DNA of 64,000 nt from Alcaligenes pakistanensis. GTDB lineage: Bacteria; Pseudomonadota; Gammaproteobacteria; Burkholderiales; Burkholderiaceae_B. Shown in pieces: positions 27,443 to 35,798 of this stretch. The first letter of the stretch is position 1. Every line of letters begins with the position of its first letter. The stretch covers positions 914,888-978,887 of the forward strand of contig NZ_BMZN01000001.1 in assembly GCF_014652815.1 (NCBI RefSeq), in the 5' to 3' direction. Both the position numbers and the translations under genes were made by a program. The notes under the pieces are model-generated. The model saw nothing but the letters and a program-made list of their open reading frames with translations, did not search any database and was not told where the DNA came from.

Positions 27443-29101
27443 CTACGTTGAAGAATGTGAAGAAGTGCCAGATGCCGCGTTCGCGCGTCTGGACTGAATA
27501 GCGGGGCCTGCGGCCAACAGCACCGGCCACAATAAAAAGCCGGTAGCCAAGATGCCAATCAATAAGAAAACATCGTTATAAGCCCGGACATTGGCCTCTC
27601 GGCGGGCGGTTTGGGCCAGCTGGGCCGTACCTGTAGCTGCCCGCAAGACCGGGTCTGTAATGACGGAGCCCACAGCCAGTTGCTGCTGCTTTAACCTGTT
27701 AGCCACCAGGGGATCAGCCACATTCAAATGACTGACAATGGCCGCGTAATGATGCTGCTGGCGCTGCTGTTCAAACGTGCTCAAGGTGGCTGTGCCCAGC
27801 AAGCCGCCCAAGGTCTGGGTGACATTAAGCAGCACAATAAAAGTCACGATATGGTCGGGGCCGTACTTGAAGGCTTGTTTAAAGCCAATCATCACTAAAG
27901 GCCCCATGAACATGCCTGCGCCAATAGACAGCACAAATTGGCTATAGAAAAAGTCATGCGGGCGGTCCATGCTGGTACGCCCAAAATCCATGAAGCTGGA
28001 AATGCCGATCAGTAAGATGGCAGTAAATACCTGCACCAGAATCGTCCTGGGGCCAAAGGTCACTGCGCTCAGCGCAATGCCGCAGACAATGCCCAAAAAA
28101 ACGACCCAAAACAAAGGCTGCATCTGCTCCGAGCCCATGCCCAGCGTGCGCAGCATATTGACCATGCCATAGTTCTGCTCGGTCGTGATGAAGCGCAAAA
28201 TCATGGCGCCCACCGCAAAATAAATCGTTGAGCCTTGAGCCAACCAACGCACTTTGACCAGGGGATTAACGCGGTGATATTCCAGGAACGAGCAGAGGGT
28301 GAACAGGAACAAAGAACCTATCGCCATCCAGGCCAAGTTCGTATCGTTAAACCACCAGCGGATATAACCCTGCGTTAAAAACGCAATCAATAAACCAGCC
28401 GCCGGAGCAAATAAGGCGAAGGCCAGAAAGTCCAGTTTCTCAAAAGCCTTGATCTGATAACCAGGGGGCAGTTTCAGCAGCACAACCGCGGCAAAGGCAC
28501 ATAAGGCCATCCCCGCTTCAAAGCTATACAGCCCATGCCAGTTCCCCAGCTCAATCAGCGACGGCGACAAGACCCAGGCCAAGGGGGTTGCCAACTGCGT
28601 GATGCTGACTCCTAACACCAAGGCCTTGCCCAGCAGGCGTCTGGGAAAAGCCTGCAACATATACAAAACACCCAGGGTACTGGCAGCCGCCCCAGAAAAA
28701 CCGCTGGCACCGCGCAATAGAATCAATGACTCGGCACTATCAATAGACAAGTGCAGCAGCGCCAGAACGGCATAAAGCCCCAAGCCAATTTCAGCAAACA
28801 GACGCATGCCATATTGCTGCCGAAACTTGAACACCAGCAGATTGGCGGTGATATTGACCATCGCATAAGCAGCAGGCAACCAGGCGACCTCGGACGGAGT
28901 CAGTCCCAACTCCCCTTGCAACGTCGGCAAATTAACCGACACCAAGGCATTGCCCAAACCGCCCGTTAGACCAACCAGTATCGCGACCAGACCATACGCC
29001 ACCCGTATATGCGACTCATGATGAGGAGCCGATGGAGAGCCCGGCATGAAAGGCTTTTCGTGGTCCTCCCAATGCGGGTGCGGCTTGATGTACTGACTCA
29101 T
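27443..29101 (-). CDS. DHA2 family (EmrB-like, 14-TM) MFS multidrug exporter
   Basis: The 552-residue inner membrane protein has about 14 hydrophobic segments after a 35-residue His/Pro-rich cytoplasmic start. It shows the EmrB-type pattern NALVSVNLPTLQGELGLTPSEVAWLPAAYAMVNITANLLV, and RGASGFSGAAASTLGVLYML takes the place of the usual motif C region. The weakly conserved motif A (KFRQQYGMRLFAE) places it in the less-studied aromatic acid/fusaric acid-like exporter branch. It overlaps tetR by 4 bp. Confidence 0.9.
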   Translation of the reverse strand: MSQYIKPHPHWEDHEKPFMPGSPSAPHHESHIRVAYGLVAILVGLTGGLGNALVSVNLPTLQGELGLTPSEVAWLPAAYAMVNITANLLVFKFRQQYGMRLFAEIGLGLYAVLALLHLSIDSAESLILLRGASGFSGAAASTLGVLYMLQAFPRRLLGKALVLGVSITQLATPLAWVLSPSLIELGNWHGLYSFEAGMALCAFAAVVLLKLPPGYQIKAFEKLDFLAFALFAPAAGLLIAFLTQGYIRWWFNDTNLAWMAIGSLFLFTLCSFLEYHRVNPLVKVRWLAQGSTIYFAVGAMILRFITTEQNYGMVNMLRTLGMGSEQMQPLFWVVFLGIVCGIALSAVTFGPRTILVQVFTAILLIGISSFMDFGRTSMDRPHDFFYSQFVLSIGAGMFMGPLVMIGFKQAFKYGPDHIVTFIVLLNVTQTLGGLLGTATLSTFEQQRQQHHYAAIVSHLNVADPLVANRLKQQQLAVGSVITDPVLRAATGTAQLAQTARREANVRAYNDVFLLIGILATGFLLWPVLLAAGPAIQSRRANAASGTSSHSST

Positions 29102-29697
29102 TCAGGCTCCCATTCAGGAGCATGGCTATCCACTTGCACAAGCACGCCTTCGCACAAGAACTGCAGCGAACGCTTTACAAACAACAGGCGTTCCTTGTCC
29201 GTACGCCCCCGTAAGCTGGCAGCGAGCATTCCAATCAACAAAGGAATATCCGTAGGCTGTAAAGCGGGATTGCATTGACCGGCGGCCTGCCCTTTCTCCA
29301 GCGGCTCGCGCGCCAGTTCAACCAGACGCGCCCGAACCCCCACAATCGCGGGGTGACCCGGATCAATGGCCTTCCAGTAATCAGACATGGGAGCGGACTC
29401 CAGCGCGAATCCAGCCAGCACTTGCATCAGGACCTTGAAGTCCTGGGCATTACCTTTGCGCTTGCTTAGAAAACGCTCCTCGATCCGGTCTGCGGCGCGT
29501 GTCAGCAGCGCCTCCATCAAAGCGGCCCGGTCGGGGAAGTTGCGATACAAGGTTGCCCGGCCAACGCCAGCCTGGGACACGACCTGATCCAAAGGGGCCG
29601 TGACACCATACTTGCTAAATACTGTATTAGCCGCAGCCAACAACAGTTCCCGCCGCTCTAATGCATCCGAACGATTAGGTAAATTCCGGTTTTTCAT
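29098..29697 (-). CDS. TetR family repressor of the efflux operon
   Basis: The 199-residue protein has an N-terminal TetR helix-turn-helix (RRELLLAAANTVFSKYGVTAPLDQVVSQAGVGRATLYRNFPDRAALMEALL) and a C-terminal ligand domain of the AcrR/TetR_C type. It is the first gene of the operon that continues with the exporter, adaptor and outer membrane channel, so it should be autoregulated. The start codon lies 6 nt after a perfect TATAAT, so the transcript is probably leaderless. A perfect palindrome covers the promoter. Confidence 0.93.
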   Translation of the reverse strand: MKNRNLPNRSDALERRELLLAAANTVFSKYGVTAPLDQVVSQAGVGRATLYRNFPDRAALMEALLTRAADRIEERFLSKRKGNAQDFKVLMQVLAGFALESAPMSDYWKAIDPGHPAIVGVRARLVELAREPLEKGQAAGQCNPALQPTDIPLLIGMLAASLRGRTDKERLLFVKRSLQFLCEGVLVQVDSHAPEWEPE

Positions 29698-29703
29698 TCC
29701 GAA

Positions 29704-29732
29704 ATTATACGGACAGTTTTGTCCGCTTAAAA
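29704..29732 (-). promoter_or_regulatory. tetR promoter and palindromic operator
   Basis: On the minus strand TATAAT (29709-29704) lies directly next to a perfect palindrome CGGACA-GTTT-TGTCCG (29710-29725) in the -10/-35 spacer; the -35 (TTTTAA) is weak. This is the classic position of a TetR operator that blocks RNA polymerase. Confidence 0.78.
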
Positions 29733-29808
29733 AGGGGCGAGATTAAAATAGTGGTAAGAAACGATATTCCATGTATGAAATAAAAGCTGAACACTGCTTA
29801 AAATAAAC

Positions 29809-29847
29809 AAGAGCAGCCTTGGTCTGAATGACCAACACTGCTCTTTT
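29809..29847. terminator. Long hairpin, terminator of the exported-protein gene
   Basis: AAGAGCAG pairs with CTGCTCTT and, inside, TTGGTC pairs with GACCAA around a TGAAT loop. T's follow on the right and an A-rich stretch lies on the left. It lies 70 bp after the stop of the gene at 29916 and insulates it from tetR. Confidence 0.75.
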
Positions 29848-29915
29848 GAAACAGCTATCTAATTCATAGCAACGGGCTTGTCACCCGTGAGTCAAACAAA
29901 CCGCTGCACCGACTT

Positions 29916-30608
29916 TTAAACCAGCTTGTTGCCCCCCGTCAGGCTGGTCTTGTGCTGCTTAAGCCAGCTATCGTGCAACCACTTCTCGGTTTTACGATGA
30001 CCGGGAAACGTGATCCAGGTAATGTCGCGCTCAAACACCATGGGCTGCTCATCGGGCCCAACAATCACCCAAAACCACAAACGATCTTCCAGGTTGCGGG
30101 CCTTTACCTTCATCCCGGTCAAGGTCACCGTCTCTGTACGACCATTTCGCTCTATGTGAATCGGCTCATCATGGGTATCGACCCAATGAATCTCCATTTT
30201 CGGCAGTAAATCAGGAGCATGCTCTTGCAAGAAAGCACGCGCGATTTCCTCACTGCGTTCGGCACTCGGTAAAGGGCGGCCCACCAAGTCCAAGGAGATA
30301 TTGGCAAAACCTTTCAAACGTCCGGACTCAGACACAACGGAACTGAAATGCTCCCCTTCCAGCCCGGCATTACGGCCATCTTCACGCTCATAGCGGGTCA
30401 AGACAACCGACTCTCCGTCTACATTGACGGCACGTTGGGCTATCTGACCATGAGTCGCAGGAACAAAGGCTGCGGCGGGATTACTGATTGTGGTACTCAT
30501 GACATTCTCCGTAGAAGAGGGACTGGTCTGTGCCTGCACAGGAACAAGCCAAACCGCTTGCAGCGTTACTGCAGCAAGCACAGCAGGAAGAGAAAAATGA
30601 ACTCGCAT
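29916..30608 (-). CDS. Exported protein of unknown function
   Basis: The 230-residue protein has a clear Sec signal peptide (MRVHFSLPAVLAAVTLQAVW then LVPVQAQ). The mature part contains a stretch with PLPSAERSEEIARAFLQEHAPDLLPKMEIHWVDTHDEPI and later DRLWFWVIVGPDEQPMVFERDITW. It faintly resembles PepSY-type or periplasmic iron/redox accessory domains, but I do not recognise the family. An AGGAG ribosome site precedes the ATG. A very stable hairpin lies in its leader at 30639-30679. Confidence 0.6.
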   Translation of the reverse strand: MRVHFSLPAVLAAVTLQAVWLVPVQAQTSPSSTENVMSTTISNPAAAFVPATHGQIAQRAVNVDGESVVLTRYEREDGRNAGLEGEHFSSVVSESGRLKGFANISLDLVGRPLPSAERSEEIARAFLQEHAPDLLPKMEIHWVDTHDEPIHIERNGRTETVTLTGMKVKARNLEDRLWFWVIVGPDEQPMVFERDITWITFPGHRKTEKWLHDSWLKQHKTSLTGGNKLV

Positions 30609-30638
30609 CGTTGCAAACTCCTAATTGGCAACAAAACA

Positions 30639-30679
30639 GTAAGCATCAGGGAGGCTCAAAACCCTCCCTGACTGCTTAC
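30639..30679. other. Very stable 16-bp stem-loop in the leader of the exported-protein gene
   Basis: GTAAGCA plus TCAGGGAGG pairs with CCTCCCTGA plus TGCTTAC (one bulged C) around an 8-nt loop. There is no T-run on either side, so it is not a standard terminator. It lies between the MFS stop (30849) and the ATG at 30608. Confidence 0.75.
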
Positions 30680-30848
30680 GACTCTTGTCCCACTGAATCG
30701 AAAAACCCGCTCAGCGATCGGGATCACTGCAAGGTTCTGAACAAAATTCAAGGCACACAGACCGATCAAAATCAAACTTAAATGCAACATGCCTAACAAC
30801 TGCTCATAAAGAAGCAAATTTTCATTCTGAGCAAATTGCTCAAACTTC

Positions 30849-32045
30849 TTATCCTGTCCTGACGATGGCCGGCATTTTTTTTACACCTGTAAAGGCATAG
30901 ATCGCGCAGCCAAATAACAATCCGGAAAACAAGAGACAGGCATCTTGCAAGGCCATATCCGCAGTCTGTTGAGCCAGCCATGGCCCCAGACTTGCTCCAA
31001 TAAACAGCACAAAGGTGTAGAGCGATACGGCCAATCCTCGCACCGAGGTATCGCTGACTCCTGCTACTCGGGCAATCAGGCTAGGAACGCTGATGCCCAG
31101 TCCGGCCACAAACAGGAAACTGGAGCCAAGCAAAGCCGTCAGGTGCTCCGCCCCAGCCCATGCACTCAAGGCCAAGCCGGTGGCAGCACAAACTAATGCA
31201 GCGCACAACGTTCGCTGCGGCCCTAGCTTCGGCATTACGACCGCAACCAGCAAAGGCATCAAAAAAGCAGGCGCCACCACGCCCCGTGTCATCAAAGGAG
31301 AAATCCCCAACTGCGCAAATTGCATTCCAAGTTTGCTATCCAGGGTCATGTAGAAAGCAACGAAACACATCAGCAGGAAGAATGCGGGCAAGTAAACACG
31401 GCGCAATCGTGCATCCGCCAACAAATTGCCTATGGCTTTGTAATTGCCGAAAAATTCGCTTAACCCTTGGCCTGCCTGCGTATCAGCGGGTTTCTTCCAC
31501 AGGCAGCAGGCCGTCAAGGTGAATACAAGACACAGCGGCCAAAAGGCAGCCGCAAGGCCCCAAGGTCCAGCAACCAGTCCGCCATAAATCTGCCCCAGCA
31601 AACCAGCGGAAAGAAACGCCGTGCTCATCCAGGCCACACTCCACACTCTTTGGCGTGGGTTGCCTCGCTCTGCCAGATAGGCAATCGCTACGGGAGGGAA
31701 AGAAGAAGCCGCCAAGCCCTGCAACACGCGACCGATCATTAAGGACAAAGAGGTACTTGCTACGGCCAACACCGCCGTCGCGCCCACCAGGGCCAGCAGG
31801 CCTGCGACCATGACGGTGCAACGACCCAAACGATCCGAAAGTGGGCCAAAAATTAAGAATCCGGCTGCGTAAGCAAATCCAAAGCTACTCACCATGCCTG
31901 TCGCATCAATGCCATGCGTTTGCTTCAAAACGTCAAGAATGGGCAAAGGCAGGTAAAGCAGCGAAACAACCGCTAAAGCGCAGACAACCATCAAGGCACG
32001 CAAACCTGTCCCGACAGCTTGCGGATCACTCGCAGATACTTTCAT
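30849..32045 (-). CDS. MFS transporter, YnfM/arabinose-efflux-like
   Basis: The 398-residue protein has 12 predicted membrane segments, motif A in GPLSDRLGRCTVMVAG, and RVLQGLAASSFPPVAIAYLAER in the TM4 region, typical of 12-TM drug/sugar efflux carriers. It follows the MarR gene by 61 bp in the same direction and is probably its regulatory target. No substrate can be inferred. Confidence 0.85.
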   Translation of the reverse strand: MKVSASDPQAVGTGLRALMVVCALAVVSLLYLPLPILDVLKQTHGIDATGMVSSFGFAYAAGFLIFGPLSDRLGRCTVMVAGLLALVGATAVLAVASTSLSLMIGRVLQGLAASSFPPVAIAYLAERGNPRQRVWSVAWMSTAFLSAGLLGQIYGGLVAGPWGLAAAFWPLCLVFTLTACCLWKKPADTQAGQGLSEFFGNYKAIGNLLADARLRRVYLPAFFLLMCFVAFYMTLDSKLGMQFAQLGISPLMTRGVVAPAFLMPLLVAVVMPKLGPQRTLCAALVCAATGLALSAWAGAEHLTALLGSSFLFVAGLGISVPSLIARVAGVSDTSVRGLAVSLYTFVLFIGASLGPWLAQQTADMALQDACLLFSGLLFGCAIYAFTGVKKMPAIVRTG

Positions 32046-32106
32046 AATAAATGTTCTTGGCTGTTATGCAGCAAGCTACATATTTGTTTAAAAAAACGGC
32101 CGACAG

Positions 32107-32622
32107 TCAGCCGCCGTTTGTCTTGGGCAAGATCCCTTGTTGATTAAGCTTGAGCATCAAGCGCACAAGCACATCGCGTTCTTGCGCGTCGAAATGGCTC
32201 ATCAGTTCAGCAACCCACACATAGTGAGCCGGCAAGGCTTTACCCAAAACCTCGGTCCCATGCTCTGTCAGGCGAACCAACCAGGCACGACGATCTTGAG
32301 GGTGCTGCTCCCGATCACATAAACCAGCAACTTCCATGCGATCAATAATACGAGTCATCGTCTGCGACGTTACCGACACCCCATCTGCCAACGTACCTAT
32401 GCTCAAGCCATCCGGATTGCGCTTAAGCAGAATCAGCACAAAAAACTGCGTCTGCGACAAGCCGGAAGTACGATCAAGATTGGCCTCAAAAGCCGACAAC
32501 ATTTCACTGGTCGCCGAAGCCCAGATAAGCCAAGCCTGCAACCCATCAACATCCGGGTTACTGTACTCGACGCCCATCTTTACCAGCGTGTCGTAGCTAG
32601 GAAGGTCCTTGAGTTCAAACAT
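32107..32622 (-). CDS. MarR family regulator
   Basis: The 171-residue protein has the MarR winged helix (LSQTQFFVLILLKRNPDGLSIGTLADGVSVTSQTMTRIIDRMEVAGLCDREQHPQDRRAWLVRLTEHG). The wing motif DRRAWLVRLTEHG is diagnostic. It is cotranscribed with the downstream MFS gene and would repress the pair through the inverted repeat upstream. Confidence 0.92.
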   Translation of the reverse strand: MFELKDLPSYDTLVKMGVEYSNPDVDGLQAWLIWASATSEMLSAFEANLDRTSGLSQTQFFVLILLKRNPDGLSIGTLADGVSVTSQTMTRIIDRMEVAGLCDREQHPQDRRAWLVRLTEHGTEVLGKALPAHYVWVAELMSHFDAQERDVLVRLMLKLNQQGILPKTNGG

Positions 32623-32650
32623 CGCGCTGCCACATAATCATCATGGCTGA

Positions 32651-32680
32651 AATGTAGCTGACTACCTATATGTAGGTCAA
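32651..32680 (-). promoter_or_regulatory. marR promoter with inverted repeat operator
   Basis: On the minus strand TTGACC (32680-32675), 18 bases, TACATT (32656-32651). The perfect repeat ACCTA-TATG-TAGGT (32664-32677) fills the spacer and touches the -35, as expected of a MarR operator. Confidence 0.6.
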
Positions 32681-32781
32681 GTGGATTTAATACGGCAAAG
32701 GTTTGAAGGAGCACACCCATCTTGATCCATGCCCCTTTTTAATTAAATAATCCTTGTACTGAACCCAGGTATGGAAAAAAC

Positions 32782-33306
32782 ATGACACCCCAAACCACCA
32801 TCCGCATGGCCTCGTACAACAGCCAAATGAACCAACGTCTTTACGATGCGGCTGCGAGTCTTTCTGCGCAGGACTTGCATCAGGAACGTGGGGCCTTCTT
32901 TGGTTCGCTGTTCAAGACCATGATGCACATTGCAGTTGGTGACACCGTCTGGCTGCATCGCTTTGCCCAGCATCCTGATGCCCACGCCTTGCGCGAAGAA
33001 ATCGGAGTATTTGCCAAGCCCCATGCACTGAACCAGCAGTTGTTCGGTACCTTGGCAGAACTGGCCCCGTATCGCCGCAAGCTGGACCTGATCATTATTG
33101 ATTGGGCAGCCACACTGACAGCGGAACAACTGGACCAAACGCTACGTTATAGCAATATGGCGGGCCAGGACATGGAGAAGGATTTCGCACTTTTGGTGAC
33201 GCACTTTTTTAATCACCAGACTCACCACCGCGGTCAGGCCAGCACCTTGTTGTATCAGGCCGGTGTGGATATTGGGGTGACGGATTTGTTGGCTTTGGTG
33301 TCCTGA
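32782..33306 (+). CDS. DinB family protein
   Basis: The 174-residue four-helix-bundle protein of the DinB/YfiT superfamily has the three metal-ligand histidine positions in FKTMMHIAVGD and FFNHQTHHRGQ. Members include bacillithiol- or mycothiol-type transferases and damage-inducible proteins, but a thiol partner is not indicated here. It stands alone, divergent from marR and convergent with the TonB receptor gene. Confidence 0.88.
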   Translation: MTPQTTIRMASYNSQMNQRLYDAAASLSAQDLHQERGAFFGSLFKTMMHIAVGDTVWLHRFAQHPDAHALREEIGVFAKPHALNQQLFGTLAELAPYRRKLDLIIIDWAATLTAEQLDQTLRYSNMAGQDMEKDFALLVTHFFNHQTHHRGQASTLLYQAGVDIGVTDLLALVS

Positions 33307-33349
33307 GTTTTGTAGCCTGCAAGCTTCCAAACAGCCGGATAGCGCTGTG

Positions 33350-33370
33350 CTTGTAGCCCTTGAGCTACAA
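33350..33370. other. Small inverted repeat after dinB
   Basis: CTTGTAG (33350-33356) and CTACAAG (33364-33370) form a 7-bp stem with a 7-nt loop and only a short AT-rich flank. It may assist termination with the stronger hairpin at 33418-33450. Confidence 0.4.
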
Positions 33371-33417
33371 GATTTCTGTGTCTGAGATACAGCAACTGGC
33401 ACATCCGCTTCGCATGA

Positions 33418-33450
33418 AAAAAGCCTGCTTGTCATCACCAAGTAGGCTTT
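33418..33450. terminator. Bidirectional intrinsic terminator between dinB and the TonB receptor gene
   Basis: AAAAGCCTGCTTG pairs with CAAGTAGGCTTTT (one G.U pair) around a 7-nt loop, with A's and T's on the flanks. It lies between two convergent genes. Confidence 0.88.
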
Positions 33451-33483
33451 TGCATCAGGCACTACTGCCCACACCTTCTCCAC

Positions 33484-35682
33484 TTAATACTGTGCCCGCA
33501 AAGACAGCATCACGTTCTGCGGCGCACCGTACCAGCCCTGGTTATAAAACCCGATCTGCGAATAGTATTTTTTGTCGAACAGGTTATTCACGTTCAAGGT
33601 AGCCGAGACTCGTTTGTTGAAGTCGTAACGTGCCATCAGGTTAACGATCGCATAGCTGCCCTGCTCTACTTTGACCACACGTTTATCAGGCGCAGTGGCG
33701 TTCTGATACATGCGGTTTTGCCAATCGACACCGCCACCTACGGTCAGCCCCTGCCAGTCCCCCGACAAGCGATAGGTGGTGTAGAGCTTGAACAAGGTAC
33801 GCGGTTTGCTGGTGTTGATGGGCTTGCCTTGGGCGTCTTTGGCGGTGAAGGTCGTCAAGCTGCTGGCCAGATGCCAACCGGGTAGCAGTTCACCGCCAAC
33901 TTCCAGCTCAACCCCTTCCACCTTGGCACCAGACACCGGGCGATACGCGGGGGTGTTAGGCGGCGCACCGATGACGTTATTGCCCGTGGCTTCGGCTAGA
34001 TTGTCCTGGCGGGTCTGGAACAGGGACAGGGCACCATTCACTCGTCCATCCAGCCACGCGGCTTTTATGCCCAGCTCATAACTCTTGCCAGTAATAGGGT
34101 CCAGAATCTGGCCTTGTTCATCCCGAGTATTTTGCGGTTTGAAGATCTCTGTATAGCTGGCGTAGGCCGTATAGGTATCGTTGAAATCGTAAATAAGTCC
34201 GGCATAAGGAACAAACTGATCTTTGTGGCGATACTGACGCTTGGCACCAAAGTAAGTCTGATCGGTTTCCCAATTGCTGATGCGCCCCCCCACCATCAAA
34301 CGCAGATTGTCCATCAAGGCAAAGCGGCCTACGGCATAGGCGCCGGACTGCTTGCTGAGCATATCGTCCGCCTGGCTTGATGTGCTGGACCAATTCGGCT
34401 CGGGCACCCGGCCTGGCTCATAGAAGCTGCCCGCGTTGGGCACAGGCACCAAGGCCCGGTATTGCGGAAAATCTACGCGGTCTTCGGAGCGCATCCAGCC
34501 TAAGGAGAACTCGTGCTCACGGCCAAACAGTTCAAACGGCCCCGACAAGGATGCGTTAAAGGCCTTGCGACGCACATCGCCCTTGTAATACGAGTAAGAG
34601 TTTGCCGTACCCAGACCTGTGTTTCTGTCCGGATAGCCCCCGCGATAAATCTGCTTCATGGAGGCATCCGTCACAGACTGGTTGTAGGTGATGCGTAGCT
34701 TCAAATCATGGGCAAACTGATGACTTAAATCTACAAATCCCGTGGTAGTGTCGTTTTCAACACGCGACCATTCGGCATTGTTGGACACAGAACGCCCAAA
34801 GTCTGTGCGGGTGCCATCGCTATAGAACAAAGGAAAGCCACTGCCAAAGCCATTATTAGAACTGGATTGGTAGGCCACACCACCTGTCAGTTCCATGCCG
34901 GGCATCAGGTCGGCGGTGATGACGCCGTATAGCGTGCGGGTCTTAGTGTCTTGTAAATCGGTATAGCTATCAGCCTTGCCATAAGCACCGACCAAACGCC
35001 CACGAATACGGCCGTCTTTAGTGATGGGAGTAGAAATGTCGGCATACGCTCGTGCGAAGTTCCAACTGCCTACATTCACACCCGCAGAGGCAGCAAAATC
35101 ACGTAAAGGGCGTTTACGCACATAGTTAACAGCCGCTGAGGGGTTGCCTGCTCCCGTCATCAAACCGGTAGCCCCACGGACAACTTCAACCCGGTCAAAT
35201 ACTGCCAAATCCAGATTGCTTTCCCCAAAAGCCCAGGGAGACAACACGGGCTGCGTCCAGCCATCAAACTGATAGTTATCAACATCAAAACCCCGCGCTG
35301 AAAAAGAATAGCGATTGGTATCGCTGCGCGTCACCGACATGCCAGGCGCACTTTGCAAGGCATCAGCCGTAGTTTGCATGCCGCGATCATCCATCATCTG
35401 CCGGGTCACTACACTGACCGATTGCGGCGTTTCCTTAATGGACAAAGAGAGCCCCGTCGCCGTGCTCATGGCCTTGGTGGTGTAGGACGGATCGGTTTCT
35501 GTCACACCCGGATCGCGATTACCTTTAACCGTAATGGTGGACAACTCCACGGGAGCATCGGCCACTGCTTTCTCCTGGGCCCAAGCTGGACTACCCGCAG
35601 CCGCCAACAACATGGCTGAACGAGTTAATGGAGTAAACAGGCGCAACCTGACTCTAGCGGAACGGGCAGAAACAGCAGACAT
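33484..35682 (-). CDS. TonB-dependent ferric siderophore receptor (FpvA/FhuE-like)
   Basis: This is an outer membrane gated channel for a ferric siderophore. The 732-residue protein has a signal peptide (cut about residue 35, SPAWAQEK), a TonB-box-like STITVKG and a plug domain (SIKETPQSVSVVTRQMMDDRGMQTTADALQSAPGMSV, RGFDVDNYQFDG, DRVEVVRGATGLMTGAGNPSAAVNYVRKRP). The 22-strand barrel ends in the aromatic residue of LRAQY. It has no extra N-terminal signalling domain. The motif FDRVEVVRGATGLMTG is typical of the hydroxamate/mixed siderophore class. A Fur-box match lies in the leader. The ligand is unknown. Confidence 0.93.
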   Translation of the reverse strand: MSAVSARSARVRLRLFTPLTRSAMLLAAAGSPAWAQEKAVADAPVELSTITVKGNRDPGVTETDPSYTTKAMSTATGLSLSIKETPQSVSVVTRQMMDDRGMQTTADALQSAPGMSVTRSDTNRYSFSARGFDVDNYQFDGWTQPVLSPWAFGESNLDLAVFDRVEVVRGATGLMTGAGNPSAAVNYVRKRPLRDFAASAGVNVGSWNFARAYADISTPITKDGRIRGRLVGAYGKADSYTDLQDTKTRTLYGVITADLMPGMELTGGVAYQSSSNNGFGSGFPLFYSDGTRTDFGRSVSNNAEWSRVENDTTTGFVDLSHQFAHDLKLRITYNQSVTDASMKQIYRGGYPDRNTGLGTANSYSYYKGDVRRKAFNASLSGPFELFGREHEFSLGWMRSEDRVDFPQYRALVPVPNAGSFYEPGRVPEPNWSSTSSQADDMLSKQSGAYAVGRFALMDNLRLMVGGRISNWETDQTYFGAKRQYRHKDQFVPYAGLIYDFNDTYTAYASYTEIFKPQNTRDEQGQILDPITGKSYELGIKAAWLDGRVNGALSLFQTRQDNLAEATGNNVIGAPPNTPAYRPVSGAKVEGVELEVGGELLPGWHLASSLTTFTAKDAQGKPINTSKPRTLFKLYTTYRLSGDWQGLTVGGGVDWQNRMYQNATAPDKRVVKVEQGSYAIVNLMARYDFNKRVSATLNVNNLFDKKYYSQIGFYNQGWYGAPQNVMLSLRAQY

Positions 35683-35710
35683 GAACGTAGATCTCTAGAT
35701 AGGTTTTAGA

Positions 35711-35725
35711 TGCGAACAATTATCA
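35711..35725 (-). promoter_or_regulatory. Candidate Fur box of the TonB receptor gene
   Basis: Minus-strand TGATAATTGTTCGCA matches the 15-bp Fur core TGATAATNATTATCA at 11 of 14 specified positions. It lies 29 bp upstream of the receptor start codon. Confidence 0.6.
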
Positions 35726-35798
35726 TCTACGAAGTTTGCAAGAGCGTATTCCTAAACGCAGAAACCCTATGCCAAATATCAATCCTGCCGCTTTCCTC

